Positions 1 to 10,326 of a stretch of DNA of 64,000 nucleotides are shown here, piece after piece. The DNA comes from Spinacia oleracea (lineage: Eukaryota > Streptophyta > Magnoliopsida > Caryophyllales > Amaranthaceae), in assembly GCF_020520425.1 (NCBI RefSeq), contig NC_079490.1, positions 4,340,001 through 4,404,000 of the forward strand, read 5' to 3'. The notes under the pieces are model-generated. The model saw nothing but the letters and a program-made list of their open reading frames with translations. It was not told the DNA's origin and ran no database searches. The position numbers and the translations under genes are program-made. Numbering within the stretch: the stretch's first letter is position 1; each line of letters starts with the position of its first letter.

Positions 1-102
1 TTACAACTCCCAAGAAAATCGACCCGCCTCGATAACCCAGTTCCGGGGACGGAGCTCCGGGTTGGATCCGATGAGGTGATCGGGTGAGCCGGGGATGTCC
101 AT
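1..102 (-). CDS. N-terminal exon of an unidentified gene, cut by window edge
   Basis: A minus-strand reading frame starts at an ATG at 102 (MDIPGSPDHLIG...) and runs leftwards to a stop at 1-3. An upstream in-frame ATG at 285 would add a low-complexity, lysine- and serine-rich stretch encoded partly by a poly(A) run, which looks like 5' UTR, so I prefer the start at 102. The final bases contain a GT that could be a splice donor, so the stop may be intronic and the gene may continue left of the window. The product is not recognised. The 33 visible residues have an ordinary soluble composition with no signal peptide. Confidence 0.35.
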   Translation of the reverse strand: MDIPGSPDHLIGSNPELRPRNWVIEAGRFSWEL

Positions 103-154
103 GATTGATGAGAGAGTGAGAGGTGGAGAGACATTGAATTTGATTGAATTGGAG

Positions 155-174
155 TTTTTTTTTTTTTTTTTTTT
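155..174. repeat. poly(T) run in presumed 5' UTR
   Basis: About 20 T residues (poly(A) on the minus strand) lie in the presumed 5' leader of the edge gene. It is a homopolymer microsatellite and probably length-variable. Confidence 0.8.
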
Positions 175-322
175 GCTGTTTTTGGAAGATTTTGAACAAG
201 AGTGAAATTGGTTTGGTGTTAGTGTTATGTGGTGTGTGGGAGAGAGTGTTCTGTTTTCTCTTTGTAGTTTGTGGTAGTTAGGCAATGTGCTGTTAGAATA
301 TCTTGTTATTCTTGTAATCTTT

Positions 323-492
323 TTCTTTTTTTTTGTTGTACCACCCGGTTCACCCTTAGGGCTAATTCGGATTATAGGCGAGTTCTGAGTGGGTAGGTTT
401 CAGTCCCCTCCCAATTGTTGTTGTGGGGGATTAAACACGGGTCCTCCCTACCAAGTTCAGCCTCAATCACCACTGAACCAACAGTCAATTGG
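323..492 (-). mobile_element. tRNA-derived SINE, family 1 (copy 1)
   Basis: On the minus strand the element begins with a tRNA-like head: box A-like TGGTTCAGTGGT and a degenerate box B, followed by a tRNA-unrelated body and a short A-rich tail. It is flanked by a 16-bp target-site duplication with one mismatch, TATTCTTGTAATCTTT at 307-322 and TATTCTGGTAATCTTT at 493-508. The same family occurs at 9075-9236. It is non-autonomous and would depend on LINE machinery. Confidence 0.85.
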
Positions 493-508
493 TATTCTGG
501 TAATCTTT

Positions 509-1271
509 AAGTCTCTTAATTTCTACTTGGGCATTGGTTTGTAGGGCCATTGGGCAATAAGATAGAATCGTTAGATTAACCAACGCATGTTGATGGAGTT
601 AGTGGAGGTTACAAAGGTCGAGCTTCATTAATTGTCGTTGATATATCCTTATTGACTCATTTTAACCTTCCACCTTTCAGCCTTTGTCAATTGGACCTTA
701 TACCTGTAATTGGGCTTCAGTCCTTTGTTATTAGACCTTTAGAAAAGCCCTCAGCATAGATTGAAGGTGTATCTCTAAGGTAGGCAATTAAGTGACATAA
801 CATAAGGTGTCCATTGTAAGGGGAAAAATAATAATTGAAAATGCATATAACTGATGCATTTTGTTTTGGGAGTGGCTCAAGCGTTAACATGTGTAGGTGT
901 GCTGGTTAATTTGTGATAGTTGTTGGTTTAGTATGATATTTTTCTCATGTATTTCAATCTCTCAATTACAGGCTAAATTGTAAAAGATAAACTAACGACA
1001 ACTAGAATGGTTGTGTTTAACTAGAATGAAGCTTCGTTTAAGAGGTCACGAGTTTAAGCCTCCTCTTTGACATATGTAGTTTCTCAATCGATTTTATAAA
1101 ACTAAAACTTTTTTGCACTCCCAATTTGGAGATGATGGCTCTACTAAATGTCCTAATTGTTACTCAAATGTGAAGAGAAGAGAAGAATATCAGTTTAATT
1201 ACTACTATAAACTCAATGAGTTGCGACTCGCAAATATATTAAACTCTTTTTCTCCTTATTGGGTTGTTTAG
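509..1271. other. intergenic, no gene seen
   Basis: There are no convincing coding exons. A box B-like segment near 1050-1070 (GGTCACGAGTTTAAGCC) hints at a decayed SINE, but I find no clear head, tail or target-site duplication. Confidence 0.5.
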
Positions 1272-1776
1272 CCTCATGTATAGTGAAGTGTCACATATTA
1301 TATGTTCCACGGCCAGACGGTCCTAACTCCTAAGAAATTAGAATATGGCATATTTTGATACCAAATGCAATTACAAGCGAAAATATAATACATGGCACTT
1401 CGCTAAAATATGACTCTTTGTATTATGGATTATCAACATTTTTGTTCCTTTATCAAACTTCTCATCTTCCCCTATAAAGGGAACAAAATAATCACCTTCA
1501 AACTAGATTTCCTCATAATTTGGATATTGAGTTTTTGTTTTCATCCACAAAATATTGACATAATTTTCGTTCCAATCTCTTTATTTCTCTCTAATTGATG
1601 ATGCCAAATTATTTGCAACCATTAATTTCTGTTGTCATTTTCAGGGAAAGAAATCTGATCCAAATTGTCCGTAAACATCTCATTTTTAAAGTGGGCCTTT
1701 GTGGAATTGGGCCTAGATTGCAAATGGCCCAGTGGGCTTTAAGTTTTTAACTATCCCTTTTCATAATTGCATGTAA
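1272..1776. repeat. about 0.5-kb direct repeat, copy A
   Basis: This segment is repeated in the same orientation at 5621-6109 with clear overall similarity interrupted by small indels. It runs from CCTCATGTAT to GCATGTAA. It includes a TATA-like CCTATAAAGGG and, near its right end, paired GGGCC motifs resembling plant promoter site II elements. The small ORFs in both copies are not clearly coding. It may be an old segmental duplication or two copies of an unrecognised repeat. Confidence 0.75.
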
Positions 1777-1849
1777 ATTAGAAGGATACATAATTCCGCG
1801 CTTCAAATGAAGCAACACCTCTTTATCATTGGCGTTACAGGAATCTACC

Positions 1850-2486
1850 TAGGGATGTCAGTGGGGCGGGTTTCGTGGGAGACCCGCCCCGCATCCGCCC
1901 CAAGTAGGCGGGGATGGAGGTAGGTTTGGCGGGTGATGGGTAAAAAAATCGTACCCGCCATGGGTGATGGGGCGGGCGTGGATTTTGTGTTGAACTCGCC
2001 CCATCCCCGCCCGCCCCGCCTCATCCCCACTCGCCCCGCCCCATCCCCATTCGCCCCGCTTCATACCCTCCATGGGTGATTGGGTGAGTTTGGATTTATT
2101 TGCATCTTTAGGTGAGATTTTTATGTTTTTTGTTTGGATTTTTTGTTATGACGAGTATTTTTTTCTATTATATAGGTTACTTTAGTCATAAGGTATTGTT
2201 TTCTATAGTTAACTTTGATTACTCCGTATATATGGAAAATGTTTGCTAAATAAGAAAAATTAGGCGGGTATTAGCACGGGTATGTAGCGGGGATAAGGCG
2301 GGGATGGATACCCAGTTGGGTGGTGGGGCAGGGATGAATTTTAGCTTACACCCGTTGGGGCGAAAATGGGGATGAATTTTGTACCCGCCATGGGTGATGG
2401 GGCGGGGAAGGGGATGAAAATTTTGGTGGGGATGGGAATGGGAATGGAGGGACCTACATCCGCATCCGCCCAATTGACATCCCTGT
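1850..2486. mobile_element. hAT-like non-autonomous DNA transposon
   Basis: The ends are inverted: TAGGGATGTCAGTGGGGCGG on the left and the complement of CAGGGATGTCAATTGGGCGG on the right. An imperfect 8-bp target duplication flanks it (AATCTACC at 1842-1849, TATCTACC at 2487-2494). TAGGG/CAGGG termini and 8-bp duplications are typical of hAT elements. The interior is very GC-rich with repeated CCCGCCATGGGTGATGGGG blocks near both ends and an AT-rich centre. No transposase is encoded. Confidence 0.7.
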
Positions 2487-2734
2487 TATCTACCAGTGGA
2501 GGACATAATCACAGTTAATTACTTCTGCACATAAGCAATTTTAAATAGAATGAAGCATCTATTTGGTGCACTACATTATTCAAAATTTTAAAGAAAAGAA
2601 TAATAGAGAACAAAAAAGCTTCAATGTTTCAAGCCACCAATCTGCTGAATGGGAATTTTCAAACATTTACAGCAATTCTTGCTTCTACCACCCACCTTAA
2701 TTTTTCAGAAACAAAACCCAATGGTTCCTATGTC

Positions 2735-3115
2735 CTACGAAGCACGAGATGCAGAGAGCTTAAGACATTCACTTTGACATCTTCGAAGACAAACATCATT
2801 CCAGTTCGGAACATGATGCTGGTTGACACAAACAGTCCGCGCACAGGCATCAGTGCATGCATCAAGCTCTGAGACTCCGCAGACAGTGACACAAGTATCT
2901 GGGATTGGATCCTTAGAGAAAGCACCAACCTTTTTTAACATGCGCTTTGAGGTGCAAATCCTTTCACAAACGAAAATGTCGTCTGAACTCTTTTCTCGGC
3001 CTCTTGCACTCTTAATTCTCTGCTCCTCATCCCGCCTTCTCTTAATCCTCCACGCTTGCCCTGCAAAAACAGCTGGAATAGCCGCCCCCAAAAGGGACCA
3101 CCATACTTCCACCAT
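2735..3115 (-). CDS. conserved Cys-rich small membrane protein (uncharacterised plant family)
   Basis: This is a single coding exon of 126 aa. I start it at the first in-frame ATG (MVEVWWSLLGAA); the open frame upstream lacks an ATG. A hydrophobic segment at about residues 4-21 looks like a membrane anchor, followed by a basic patch (KRRRDEEQR). The remainder is Cys-rich with paired cysteines (CERIC, CVTVC, CTDAC, CLRRC, CQSEC). From memory it resembles the Arabidopsis uncharacterised protein At5g64816, but I could not check this. The mRNA leader is split by an intron at 3193-4384: acceptor CTTATTCTTCAG, donor CTTTCTCAG|GTAATT. A three-codon upstream ORF (ATG CCA GCT TGA) precedes the start in the second leader exon. 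The function is unknown. Confidence 0.8.
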   Translation of the reverse strand: MVEVWWSLLGAAIPAVFAGQAWRIKRRRDEEQRIKSARGREKSSDDIFVCERICTSKRMLKKVGAFSKDPIPDTCVTVCGVSELDACTDACARTVCVNQHHVPNWNDVCLRRCQSECLKLSASRAS

Positions 3116-4384
3116 AGGTATTGCAGTAGTCAAGCTTTATCTTTATGTGCGTGATTCTTTGCTCTTGTACTGGCTTTCAAGCTGGCATCACACTGAAGAA
3201 TAAGCAGCAAAAAGAACAAAAAAATATTCATCTGAAATTGTCACAAATTAAAGCTGCCAAACTGGTTTAGACTTGAGAGAAATATCTACATACATCTCTA
3301 AATACAAAGTTGAAGCAAAGAGCTTTCCAAAACACATGCATATATTCATGAAATAAAATATCAAAGATATAGATTCTCCATTGGTGTTCCTGAAAAAACA
3401 GTAGAACGGAGTATATTGTATGAAGCAATTACTAGAGGAAGAATATTTGTCACGCTTACAATATAAACCTAACCAAGCAAATTTTCTGAACATTCCCTAT
3501 CCTACACTATCCTTCTTGCAATACTAAGATAGAAAATATACACATACTTCAATTCAAATGATTAGGAATCCATAAATAACATCTCTACAATTTTCTTCCC
3601 ATTTGAGAATAGCCCACTAAGCATTATGCATTAATGATAGTATGCTTAAACATGTCAGAACTCAGAAAGATGAATCTGATACTGTACTTGGTACACAATC
3701 CTGAATGACTGAACTTGCCAATTTGGATTGGTCTTTTGCTTATTTTCACTGAAAACCCAAATGCTCATTTCCCAAAGTACCATAGTTCAACCCAGATCAA
3801 AGTAGCAACTTCCGAACAACGAACAACAAATAGAGAAGCACGGAAAATTGATAGGAATAGCTTGTATGGCGCTGTACATAAACTACACAAATGCACATTT
3901 CAACCCAACTACAAATTGCAAACTCCAAAGCATCCAAGGTAGCTAACTCCTAGTAAAATTGGCATTGCAACAGCTGAAATGTATAAAAACAGTACCCAAA
4001 TTGCCAAACAAAGAACACCAACAGCAACAATTATATGATCCAATTATGTCAATCTCTCTATCAGTCAGCCAATTATGAAATCTGCTTAATTTAATTCAAT
4101 GTCCGTACTAAAATCCTCACAAATTGGCAAGATTAAGGAGAAAATTCAACAAACACTAACAAAGAAGAATCATGAACCGTAAGTTACAAATCAAAATAGT
4201 ACAGAAAAAAATCGAAAATCAATGAAACCCTAATTATAGGCTCAAATTCGACAAAATAAAGCCAAAATAGTACAGAAAAAGTCGAAAATCAATAAATTTA
4301 TTTCAACTTGAAACAGATGGAAGAATCAATACAACATCATCTGGGAAAGAGAGGATAGATAGAGACGAAGGTTGCGATAATTAC

Positions 4385-4573
4385 CTGAGAAAGACGAAGA
4401 AGAACACCACCGAAGAAACGAGAGAGGAGTTGTGTCGCTGTGTTGTTATTCCTACACCTTATCGGGCTGACCCGAATGCAAAACCCGAGTAAAGGATCCA
4501 CCACAAAAGAAGGGATCTCCTCCGTCAAGTTATCGGGCTGACCCGAATGGAAAACCCGAGTAAATCCACCCAT
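4385..4573 (-). promoter_or_regulatory. 5' leader exon and promoter of the Cys-rich gene, with a 35-bp direct repeat
   Basis: The non-coding first exon ends at 4385 at a consensus donor. Just upstream, a motif of about 35 bp beginning TTATCGGGCTGACCCGAATG occurs twice, at 4459 and 4530, 71 bp apart and nearly identical. The transcription start is not determined. The duplicated block is a candidate cis-element pair or simply a small tandem duplication. Confidence 0.5.
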
Positions 4574-4604
4574 AGCTGCTCATTTTAATGATTTTAGATA
4601 TTAT

Positions 4605-4982
4605 GGCCTTGTTCGGCAAAATAAGCGGTAGCGGGTAGCGGTTAGCGGTTGAGTAGCGGGTAGTGGTTTTAGTAGCGGGTAACGGTTAGCTGTCAAAGTA
4701 GCGGCTAACTGATATGTGTGTTCGGTAAAAATAGCGGTTGATATTCTAAAATAAAATAAAAGGTAGACTATTGTTTAAAACTTTATTATAAATTTGTCAA
4801 AAGCTACCCGCTACCTTAAAAGCTACTAATTTTAACGTTTGACAAAAGCTACTCAAACGCTACCCCTATCGCTAACCGCTACCTAAACCACTACCTTGCC
4901 AACACTCACAAATTTTACAAGTAGCGTCTTGACTAGGTCAAAACGCTACCCGCTACCTCAAACGCTACTGCCGAACACACCC
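4605..4982. mobile_element. MITE with GTTCGGC terminal inverted repeats (copy 1)
   Basis: The left end GGCCTTGTTCGGCA pairs with the complement of the right end (GGGTGTGTTCGGCA). The interior is built from iterated GTAGCGG/CCGCTAC motifs, inverted between the two halves, around an AT-rich core. The same family lies at 60427-60824. I see no convincing target duplication here. It is non-coding. Confidence 0.75.
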
Positions 4983-5620
4983 ATAGTCAACAAAATAGAA
5001 ATGCTTGAAAAATCATGAATTTCTCAATAGGCTTCATTTCACCTTGCCAAATTATAACTAGCTAGGTTGCCTTTCAAGTGGAAATTCATTTATTCAACTA
5101 AATTTGGCAAGAGACTTGGGCTCTATATACCTAGGCATCTACGTTACCACAACTTAAATCTTAGAAATTGTCATTGTCAGTGTCAAGTGTCAATTTTGAT
5201 TAGTTAAAGTCTTTTGAGGGTGGTACACTGATCACACGACATGAGATCGAATCTCGTCTACATATTGTAGGAGTACTTTATGAGCAGTGGCGGATCTTGG
5301 GTGGGCCTGGCTACCCCCTGGTGAAAATTTCATAGTGTAATTTTAGTACCGGCCTAATAGTCAGTTATTTATCACACACTTTACCAACTAATACAACAAG
5401 CTATTCAAACCAGCTAATACAAAACAGCTAGCCAAAACGGCTAAACAATCCGCTACAACTAATTGCTAACCGTTGATTGTCAAACATGACCTATAATTAT
5501 ATATCTCATACCATCATTGTATCGGCCTAATACATATAAGCTATTTACCAAACACTTTTATACAACTCGCTAATACAACAAGGTAGTCAAACCAGCTAAC
5601 ACAAAGCTGCTTAGCAATAA
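4983..5620. other. intergenic with transposon remnants
   Basis: No gene is seen. A fragment at about 5285-5330 (GTGGCGGATCTTGGGTGGGCC) and repeats such as CTAATACAACAAGCTA look like decayed DNA-transposon ends, but no complete element can be delimited. Confidence 0.4.
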
Positions 5621-6109
5621 CCTCATGTATGGCGAAGTGTCATATATCACGAATGTACGATCCTAACTCCTAAGAATATGGCATATTTTGATACCAAATG
5701 TAATTACTAATTACAAGTGAAAATATAATACGTGACACTTCGCCAAAATATGACTCGTTGTATTATCAACATTTTTTTTTCCTTTGTCAAACTTCTCATC
5801 GTCCTCTATAAAGGGAACAAAATAATCACCTTCAAACTAGATTTCCTCATAATTTGGATATGGAGTTTTTGTTTTCATCCACAAAATATAGACAGAATTT
5901 TGATTCCAATCTCTTTATTTTGCTCTAGTTAGTGATGCCAAGTTATTTGCAACCATGAATTTCTGTTGTCATTTTCAGGAGAAGAAATCTGGGCCAAATT
6001 GTCCGTAAACAGCTCATTTTTAAAGTGGGCCTTATGGAATTGGGCCTGGATTGCAAATGGCCCAGTAGCCTTTAAGTTTGTAACTATCCCTTTGCATAAT
6101 TGCATGTAA
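5621..6109. repeat. about 0.5-kb direct repeat, copy B
   Basis: This is the same-orientation counterpart of 1272-1776, with matching start (CCTCATGTAT), TATA-like box (CTATAAAGGG) and GGGCC motifs near the right end. The pair brackets the Cys-rich gene and two DNA transposons. Confidence 0.75.
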
Positions 6110-7352
6110 GTGATTAATACTTTATAAGTACTTTTTAAGGAGGTGGATAAAATTAGAGTCGGGCTGGACCGGGCCGGCATATGGGTCGTCCGAGCCCAAC
6201 ACTTCACGAGCTTGTTGTATGCCCGGTGCAACATAAGAGACACGTAGATAGGTCATGGATTGTGTATGGCCGTCATTTTAGAAAATTTGGCACAAACACG
6301 GGTTCGTCCACCATCAACCCGTTTATTTTGTAATTAATAACGAAACCGCCTGACCGTCCGCTGCCACGAAGTACAAGCCATGCACAAGCCTCATTTATTG
6401 AACGACACAAGACAACTTCTCTTGGTTCATGTGGTCACAAGGCATGTGGACCTATACCGCTATATGTCTCGGCATGTGCCCAAATCTAGACATAGTAATA
6501 AATAATGATTGGTTGTTTAAAATGCATACTTCCTCCATTCTTGTTGAGTTGTACGTTTCGAACTTTCGACCTTAAACAGTTTGTTTTTAGTTGTAACTTA
6601 TTTATTTTGAGCAATTTTATTCTTGTAAACGTTAGCTCATGCGATTAATTTGAGAATACTATATTATATTATGATTTTGAATTGATCGATCAATTCCCAA
6701 AAAATACAAATGTTTTTATTTATTGCCAAATCAAACCAATTGAAATAATGTTATTCCACTAGTAAGGGGCAGATACGAAGAGGTCTTTCTTCTTATCCAT
6801 CTGTGGTTAATACCTTAATATCCACAATTTTTTTTCAATGTCAACTTGCAAAAGTGCCCTGCTTCATGCTGTTTTATGACATTAAATCTGCCCCCCTAGA
6901 AGATCGTGCTAGATTTAGTCAATGTTGACTTTCGTTAGATTTCGAAAAGATTAATTTAACACAGACTTATATAAAATCGGTTGTATCATGCATGAGCCGT
7001 ATTCTATCCGTTCACTGTTGCTATCATATTTTATGTGATAAAACTATTGCAATCGTAGATGTATAATGGAAAACTATGAAACTACAAGGATATTTCTCCA
7101 TAACTTAACATTATATAGGACGCCATAGTTTATTATAGGACTTTATGTTAGAAATGACCTTTTACGTGGTCAGTTTTGAGAAAAGAAAAGACCGGTGGCA
7201 AATTTAAATATGGATGGTCTGAATAGTCCGACCCACGTCAAGCCCACTTATTCATGTTGGTCGGGTCATGCCACAAATTTCAAAAAGATGGCACATGCAC
7301 AACCCAAGCCCACGTGCCCTCGTATCGGGTCGGGTCGGATCATACCTTCATA
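6110..7352. other. intergenic; GC-rich transposon remnants and one MITE end
   Basis: No exons are seen. GGGCCGG- and GGGTCG-rich patches at about 6150-6220 and 7200-7345 resemble the GC-rich element in intron 8 of the aspartic protease gene. A single Stowaway-like end (CTTCCTCCATTC) lies at 6529 with no partner. The patch at 7200-7345 seems to continue at about 8230-8345, on the other side of the CACTA element. Confidence 0.45.
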
Positions 7353-8171
7353 CACTACAAAAAAACCTCGTATAGCGACGAATTTATAGCAACGGATTTG
7401 TAACCGTTTCTAATTTAGAGACGGAATACTCATCATCCGTCTCTAATTTTATTTAGAGACGGATATTGTAAATCCGTCGCTACTTTTATCGAGGGATTCA
7501 TAAATCCGTCTCTAAGTTAGGGACGAATTTTAAAATCCGTCTCTAATGTGTTTTAGCAATTTCGAAACGTAAAGTCCACGAGAAATTTCTCCTAGACTCT
7601 TCGTAGAAAGTTGAAAGTTAGATCTAAATAGAGACAGAATTTTAAAATCCGCACCTAATGTGTTTTAGCAATTTCTCTAAATTAGAGACGGAATTTTAAA
7701 TCCATCCCTAATTTAAAGACGGAATTTTAAATCCGTCCCTATATTTAGAGACGGAATTTTAAATCCATCCCTAATTTAGAGACGGAATTTTAAATCCATA
7801 CCTAATTTAGAGACGGAATGTTAAATCCGTTTCCAATACTTCTTTTAATTATTATCAATTTCACACATAGAAGTACACAAGTTGTACTTGGTGTAGTTGG
7901 TTGGAGTTTCTCCTTGTGACTTTGAGGTCACAAGTTCGATTCCCCTTATCCCTTCCCCTTGCAAAGCTGGACCGGGTTAACCTAAACGAGATTTCGAACC
8001 GGAAATGGGACCGATCGAGTTGTACCGAACATCTAACAATAGGTAGCAATTAAGGTTTTTAATAACGGATGTAATCCGTCCTTAAATCCGTCCCTAAGCA
8101 CATGTAGCGACTGATTTGACCAATTTAGAGACGGATTTGGTCCGTCTCTTTATGAGCTTTTTTTTGTAGTG
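7353..8171. mobile_element. non-autonomous CACTA (En/Spm) element
   Basis: The element begins CACTACAAAAAAA and ends TTTTTTTGTAGTG, the inverted terminus typical of CACTA transposons. It is flanked by a perfect 3-bp target duplication ATA (7350-7352, 8172-8174). Internally there are many subterminal repeats of the type GAGACGGAATTTTAAATCCGTC in both orientations. No transposase is encoded. A SINE sits inside it at about 7870-8045. Confidence 0.9.
7870..8045 (+). mobile_element. tRNA-derived SINE (family 2) nested in the CACTA element
   Basis: The segment has a tRNA-like head with box A-like TGGTGTAGTTGGTTGGAG and box B-like AAGTTCGATTCC, followed by a unique body. It interrupts the run of GAGACGG repeats of the CACTA element. 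Ends are approximate and I did not find a clear target duplication. Confidence 0.55.
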
Positions 8172-8637
8172 ATACCCAATTTTACTCAATTAAATGGCTT
8201 TATCGTGATATAACCGGTTAAGTCATGTCGTGCCTTATCGTATTTTTTCTCAAAAAATACGGCACCGAACTCGATCATCCCATGGCCCACGATTTCGTGT
8301 TGGGCCGTATCTTGTCGTGTTGGGTCGTGTCGTGCATCGGCCCTGTCCAAGTGCATTCTTTAGGCAAATATAGACCTTAAATCACATTTTATTTGTTAAA
8401 TTTAATCAGATTCCGTGCACTGACTTGGTTTTTCCATGTTTTGTGTGGCGTCCTCACGTAACAAAATATCCTCATAGTTTTGATTTCATATTAACAAAAT
8501 ACTTTTGAATTTTTGATGTATTGCTTAGTGTGTGCTGATGTTGATCTGTTACACAGTTGACGTGGTTTAATTAAGGCCATAATTAATCATTAGACATTGA
8601 TTGAGATTTTTTGTATTTTCTATAATGCTTATAAAAC
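8172..8637. other. upstream region of the metallothionein gene
   Basis: The first 170 bp contain GGGCCGTAT/GTCGTGTTGGG repeats that look like the right-hand part of a GC-rich element split by the CACTA insertion. The rest is AT-rich sequence preceding the metallothionein TATA box. I identify no specific metal-response motif with confidence. Confidence 0.4.
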
Positions 8638-8639
8638 AC

Positions 8640-8648
8640 TATAAATAG
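8640..8648 (+). promoter_or_regulatory. TATA box of the metallothionein gene
   Basis: TATAAATAG lies about 120 bp upstream of the start codon, a normal distance for a plant gene with a leader of roughly 90 nt. Confidence 0.75.
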
Positions 8649-8763
8649 ATGTCATTGTTCATCATTCTAGTTCATCCATTAACAAAAACATTTCTCTTCA
8701 ATCATATTATCTTGCAATCTTTCTTCCTAATTAAGCGTAATCAGCCTTCTTCAAGAACGAAAA

Positions 8764-9494
8764 ATGGCCTCAAAAACCTGTGGATGTGGTGACAACTGTA
8801 GCTGTGGCGATGACTGCAACTGCAACAGGTATATACTTCCTCCGTTCTCTTTTAATTGCAACGTTTATATTTTGGAATGTTTCTGTTATTTATTTTTTGC
8901 ATATTTACTCACTTGACTTTACTAAACTACCATCATCCATATTTCCCCTTAGTTATACCTGGAAATGGGGGCATGAATGTAATTTACTATGTATTCACTT
9001 GTATTGCAAACTTGGGCTGAACAGTAAATATTGCAACTAAAAAACGAACAAAGGAAGTATAACATTATAACCTTATGCCTGTTGGTTCAGTGGTGATTGA
9101 GGCTGAACTTGGTAGGGATAACTCGTGTTCGATCCCCCCGCAACAACGATTGGGAGGGGACTGAAACCTATCCACCCAGAACTCGCCCCGAATCCGAATT
9201 AGCCCTAAGAGTGAACCGGGTGCTAACACCAAAAAAACATTATAACCTTCTTGTTTTTATGACTTTATAGTTTTCGATTAGTAAGGATAAGATTGTGTAC
9301 ATTTGGAACTCACTGGACTATCCTACGTTAATGAGGGGGAAATATTGTTTTTAATTTGTTGATGTTGTCTTCAAAATTGCATGAATTAATGCAAATCATT
9401 ACATTAAATTATTTTTTTATGTATCAGGATGACTTCGAGGACCGAGTGTGGATGTGGAGATGACTGCAGTTGTGACCCATGCACTTGTGATTAA
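8764..9494 (+). CDS. metallothionein, type 1-like, 43 aa, two exons
   Basis: Exons are 8764-8828 and 9428-9494 (65 + 67 nt), joined across an AG|G codon at consensus GT/AG sites. The product has 12 cysteines, all in Cys-x-Cys pairs: a six-Cys N-terminal cluster (CGCGDNCSCGDDCNC) encoded by exon 1 and a six-Cys C-terminal cluster (CGCGDDCSCDPCTC) by exon 2. An eight-residue spacer separates them, as in the short-spacer type 1 metallothioneins of Brassicaceae; most plant type 1 proteins have a much longer linker. Such proteins bind Cu, Zn or Cd through thiolates in the cytosol. Aspartate is unusually common between the cysteines. The intron is filled by a Stowaway MITE and a SINE. The start is the only ATG after the TATA box that gives this frame. 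Confidence 0.9.
8836..9057. mobile_element. Stowaway-like MITE in the metallothionein intron
   Basis: The 222-bp element has inverted ends (CTTCCTCCGTTCTC... and ...AACAAAGGAAG) and TA dinucleotides on both sides (8834-8835, 9058-9059), as expected for Tc1/mariner-type Stowaway elements. It begins only 7 bp after the splice donor. Confidence 0.85.
9075..9236 (+). mobile_element. tRNA-derived SINE, family 1 (copy 2), in the metallothionein intron
   Basis: The element has box A-like TGGTTCAGTGGT and box B GTTCGATCC, then a body matching the copy at 323-492 and a short A tail. A perfect 13-bp target duplication ACATTATAACCTT flanks it (9062-9074, 9237-9249). It is in the same orientation as the host gene. 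Confidence 0.92.
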
Positions 9495-10001
9495 TTATGA
9501 AAACATGAAGTTGTAGTTGATTTTGGCACTCCAATTGTGAGAACACAGTTTTCTTACTTTACTTATAAAAAGGAATGTCAGAATCAATTACCGCAGTTGT
9601 GTTGTTATGGATTGTTAATTACTTGGTTTATTTTTTTCCCAAAATGTAAGTGTGTTATTTAATTATGTCTTGTGGATTGAATAACTAGGCTATGACATCT
9701 TCGAACGTGGTGTCCTGTATGTTTCATGGTCTAGTGATCGATTGTTGTGTCTTTATATGCAAAACTATTGTGCAAAGTATATTCTGAATTGGAAAAAAAG
9801 TTACCAAAATTCTTTTCTTGTTGGTATGATGATTGATTTTTTTTATTTTTTTATGATATGATAACAAAATATTATTACAGTTTGAAGTAATAATATTCCG
9901 TACAAGTTATCTTTAAATTTAATTAACCGAGTCCATAACCCTATTTTTAAATTTAATTACCCCGGTTCACAAGTTTTTCCAAGTTAGGCCATTTTGGTGG
10001 C

Positions 10002-10326
10002 ACAAATTCTTATTTACATGTGGTGTACGATAAATATTATACACCGAAGTTAAAGTTGACGTAAAATGCTTAAAAGTCACCCTTGTATATGTAAAAGTTA
10101 TCTACATTTTAGTAATAAAAAATTTCATTTTAATAAAAAATATTTATTCAAAATCACTAATAATATATAAAATTAATCATTTAACACTTTAAAATGTTTG
10201 TCTAATGACTTTTTTTTTAATAATATAAAAGTTAGAGAAAACTGAGTAAAAGTTAGAGAAAACTGGATTAAAGTTATATGGGTGCACAATAAATTTATTG
10301 TACAACTTGTGCACGCAAGACCTTTT
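10002..10326. mobile_element. AT-rich MITE family M1, copy 1
   Basis: The segment runs from CACAAATTCTTATTT to GCACGCAAGACCTTTT. Related copies occur inverted at 21868-22193 and, truncated, at 45990-46271. Near both ends are palindrome-like segments (GTGTACGATAAATATTATACACC; GCACAATAAATTTATTGTAC). There is no coding capacity and the superfamily is unknown. Confidence 0.65.

Noticed and set aside
1845-2473. Minus-strand ORFs of 60-75 residues rich in Pro and Gly
   Set aside because: They are translations of the GC-rich repeats of the hAT-like element at 1850-2486.
1272-6109. The two 0.5-kb direct repeats as LTRs of one retrotransposon
   Set aside because: No TG..CA ends, primer-binding site, target duplication or retroviral coding sequence between them; the interval holds a host gene and DNA transposons.
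8780-9040. An 86-residue ORF overlapping metallothionein exon 1
   Set aside because: It reads exon 1 in the wrong frame and then the Stowaway MITE in the intron.
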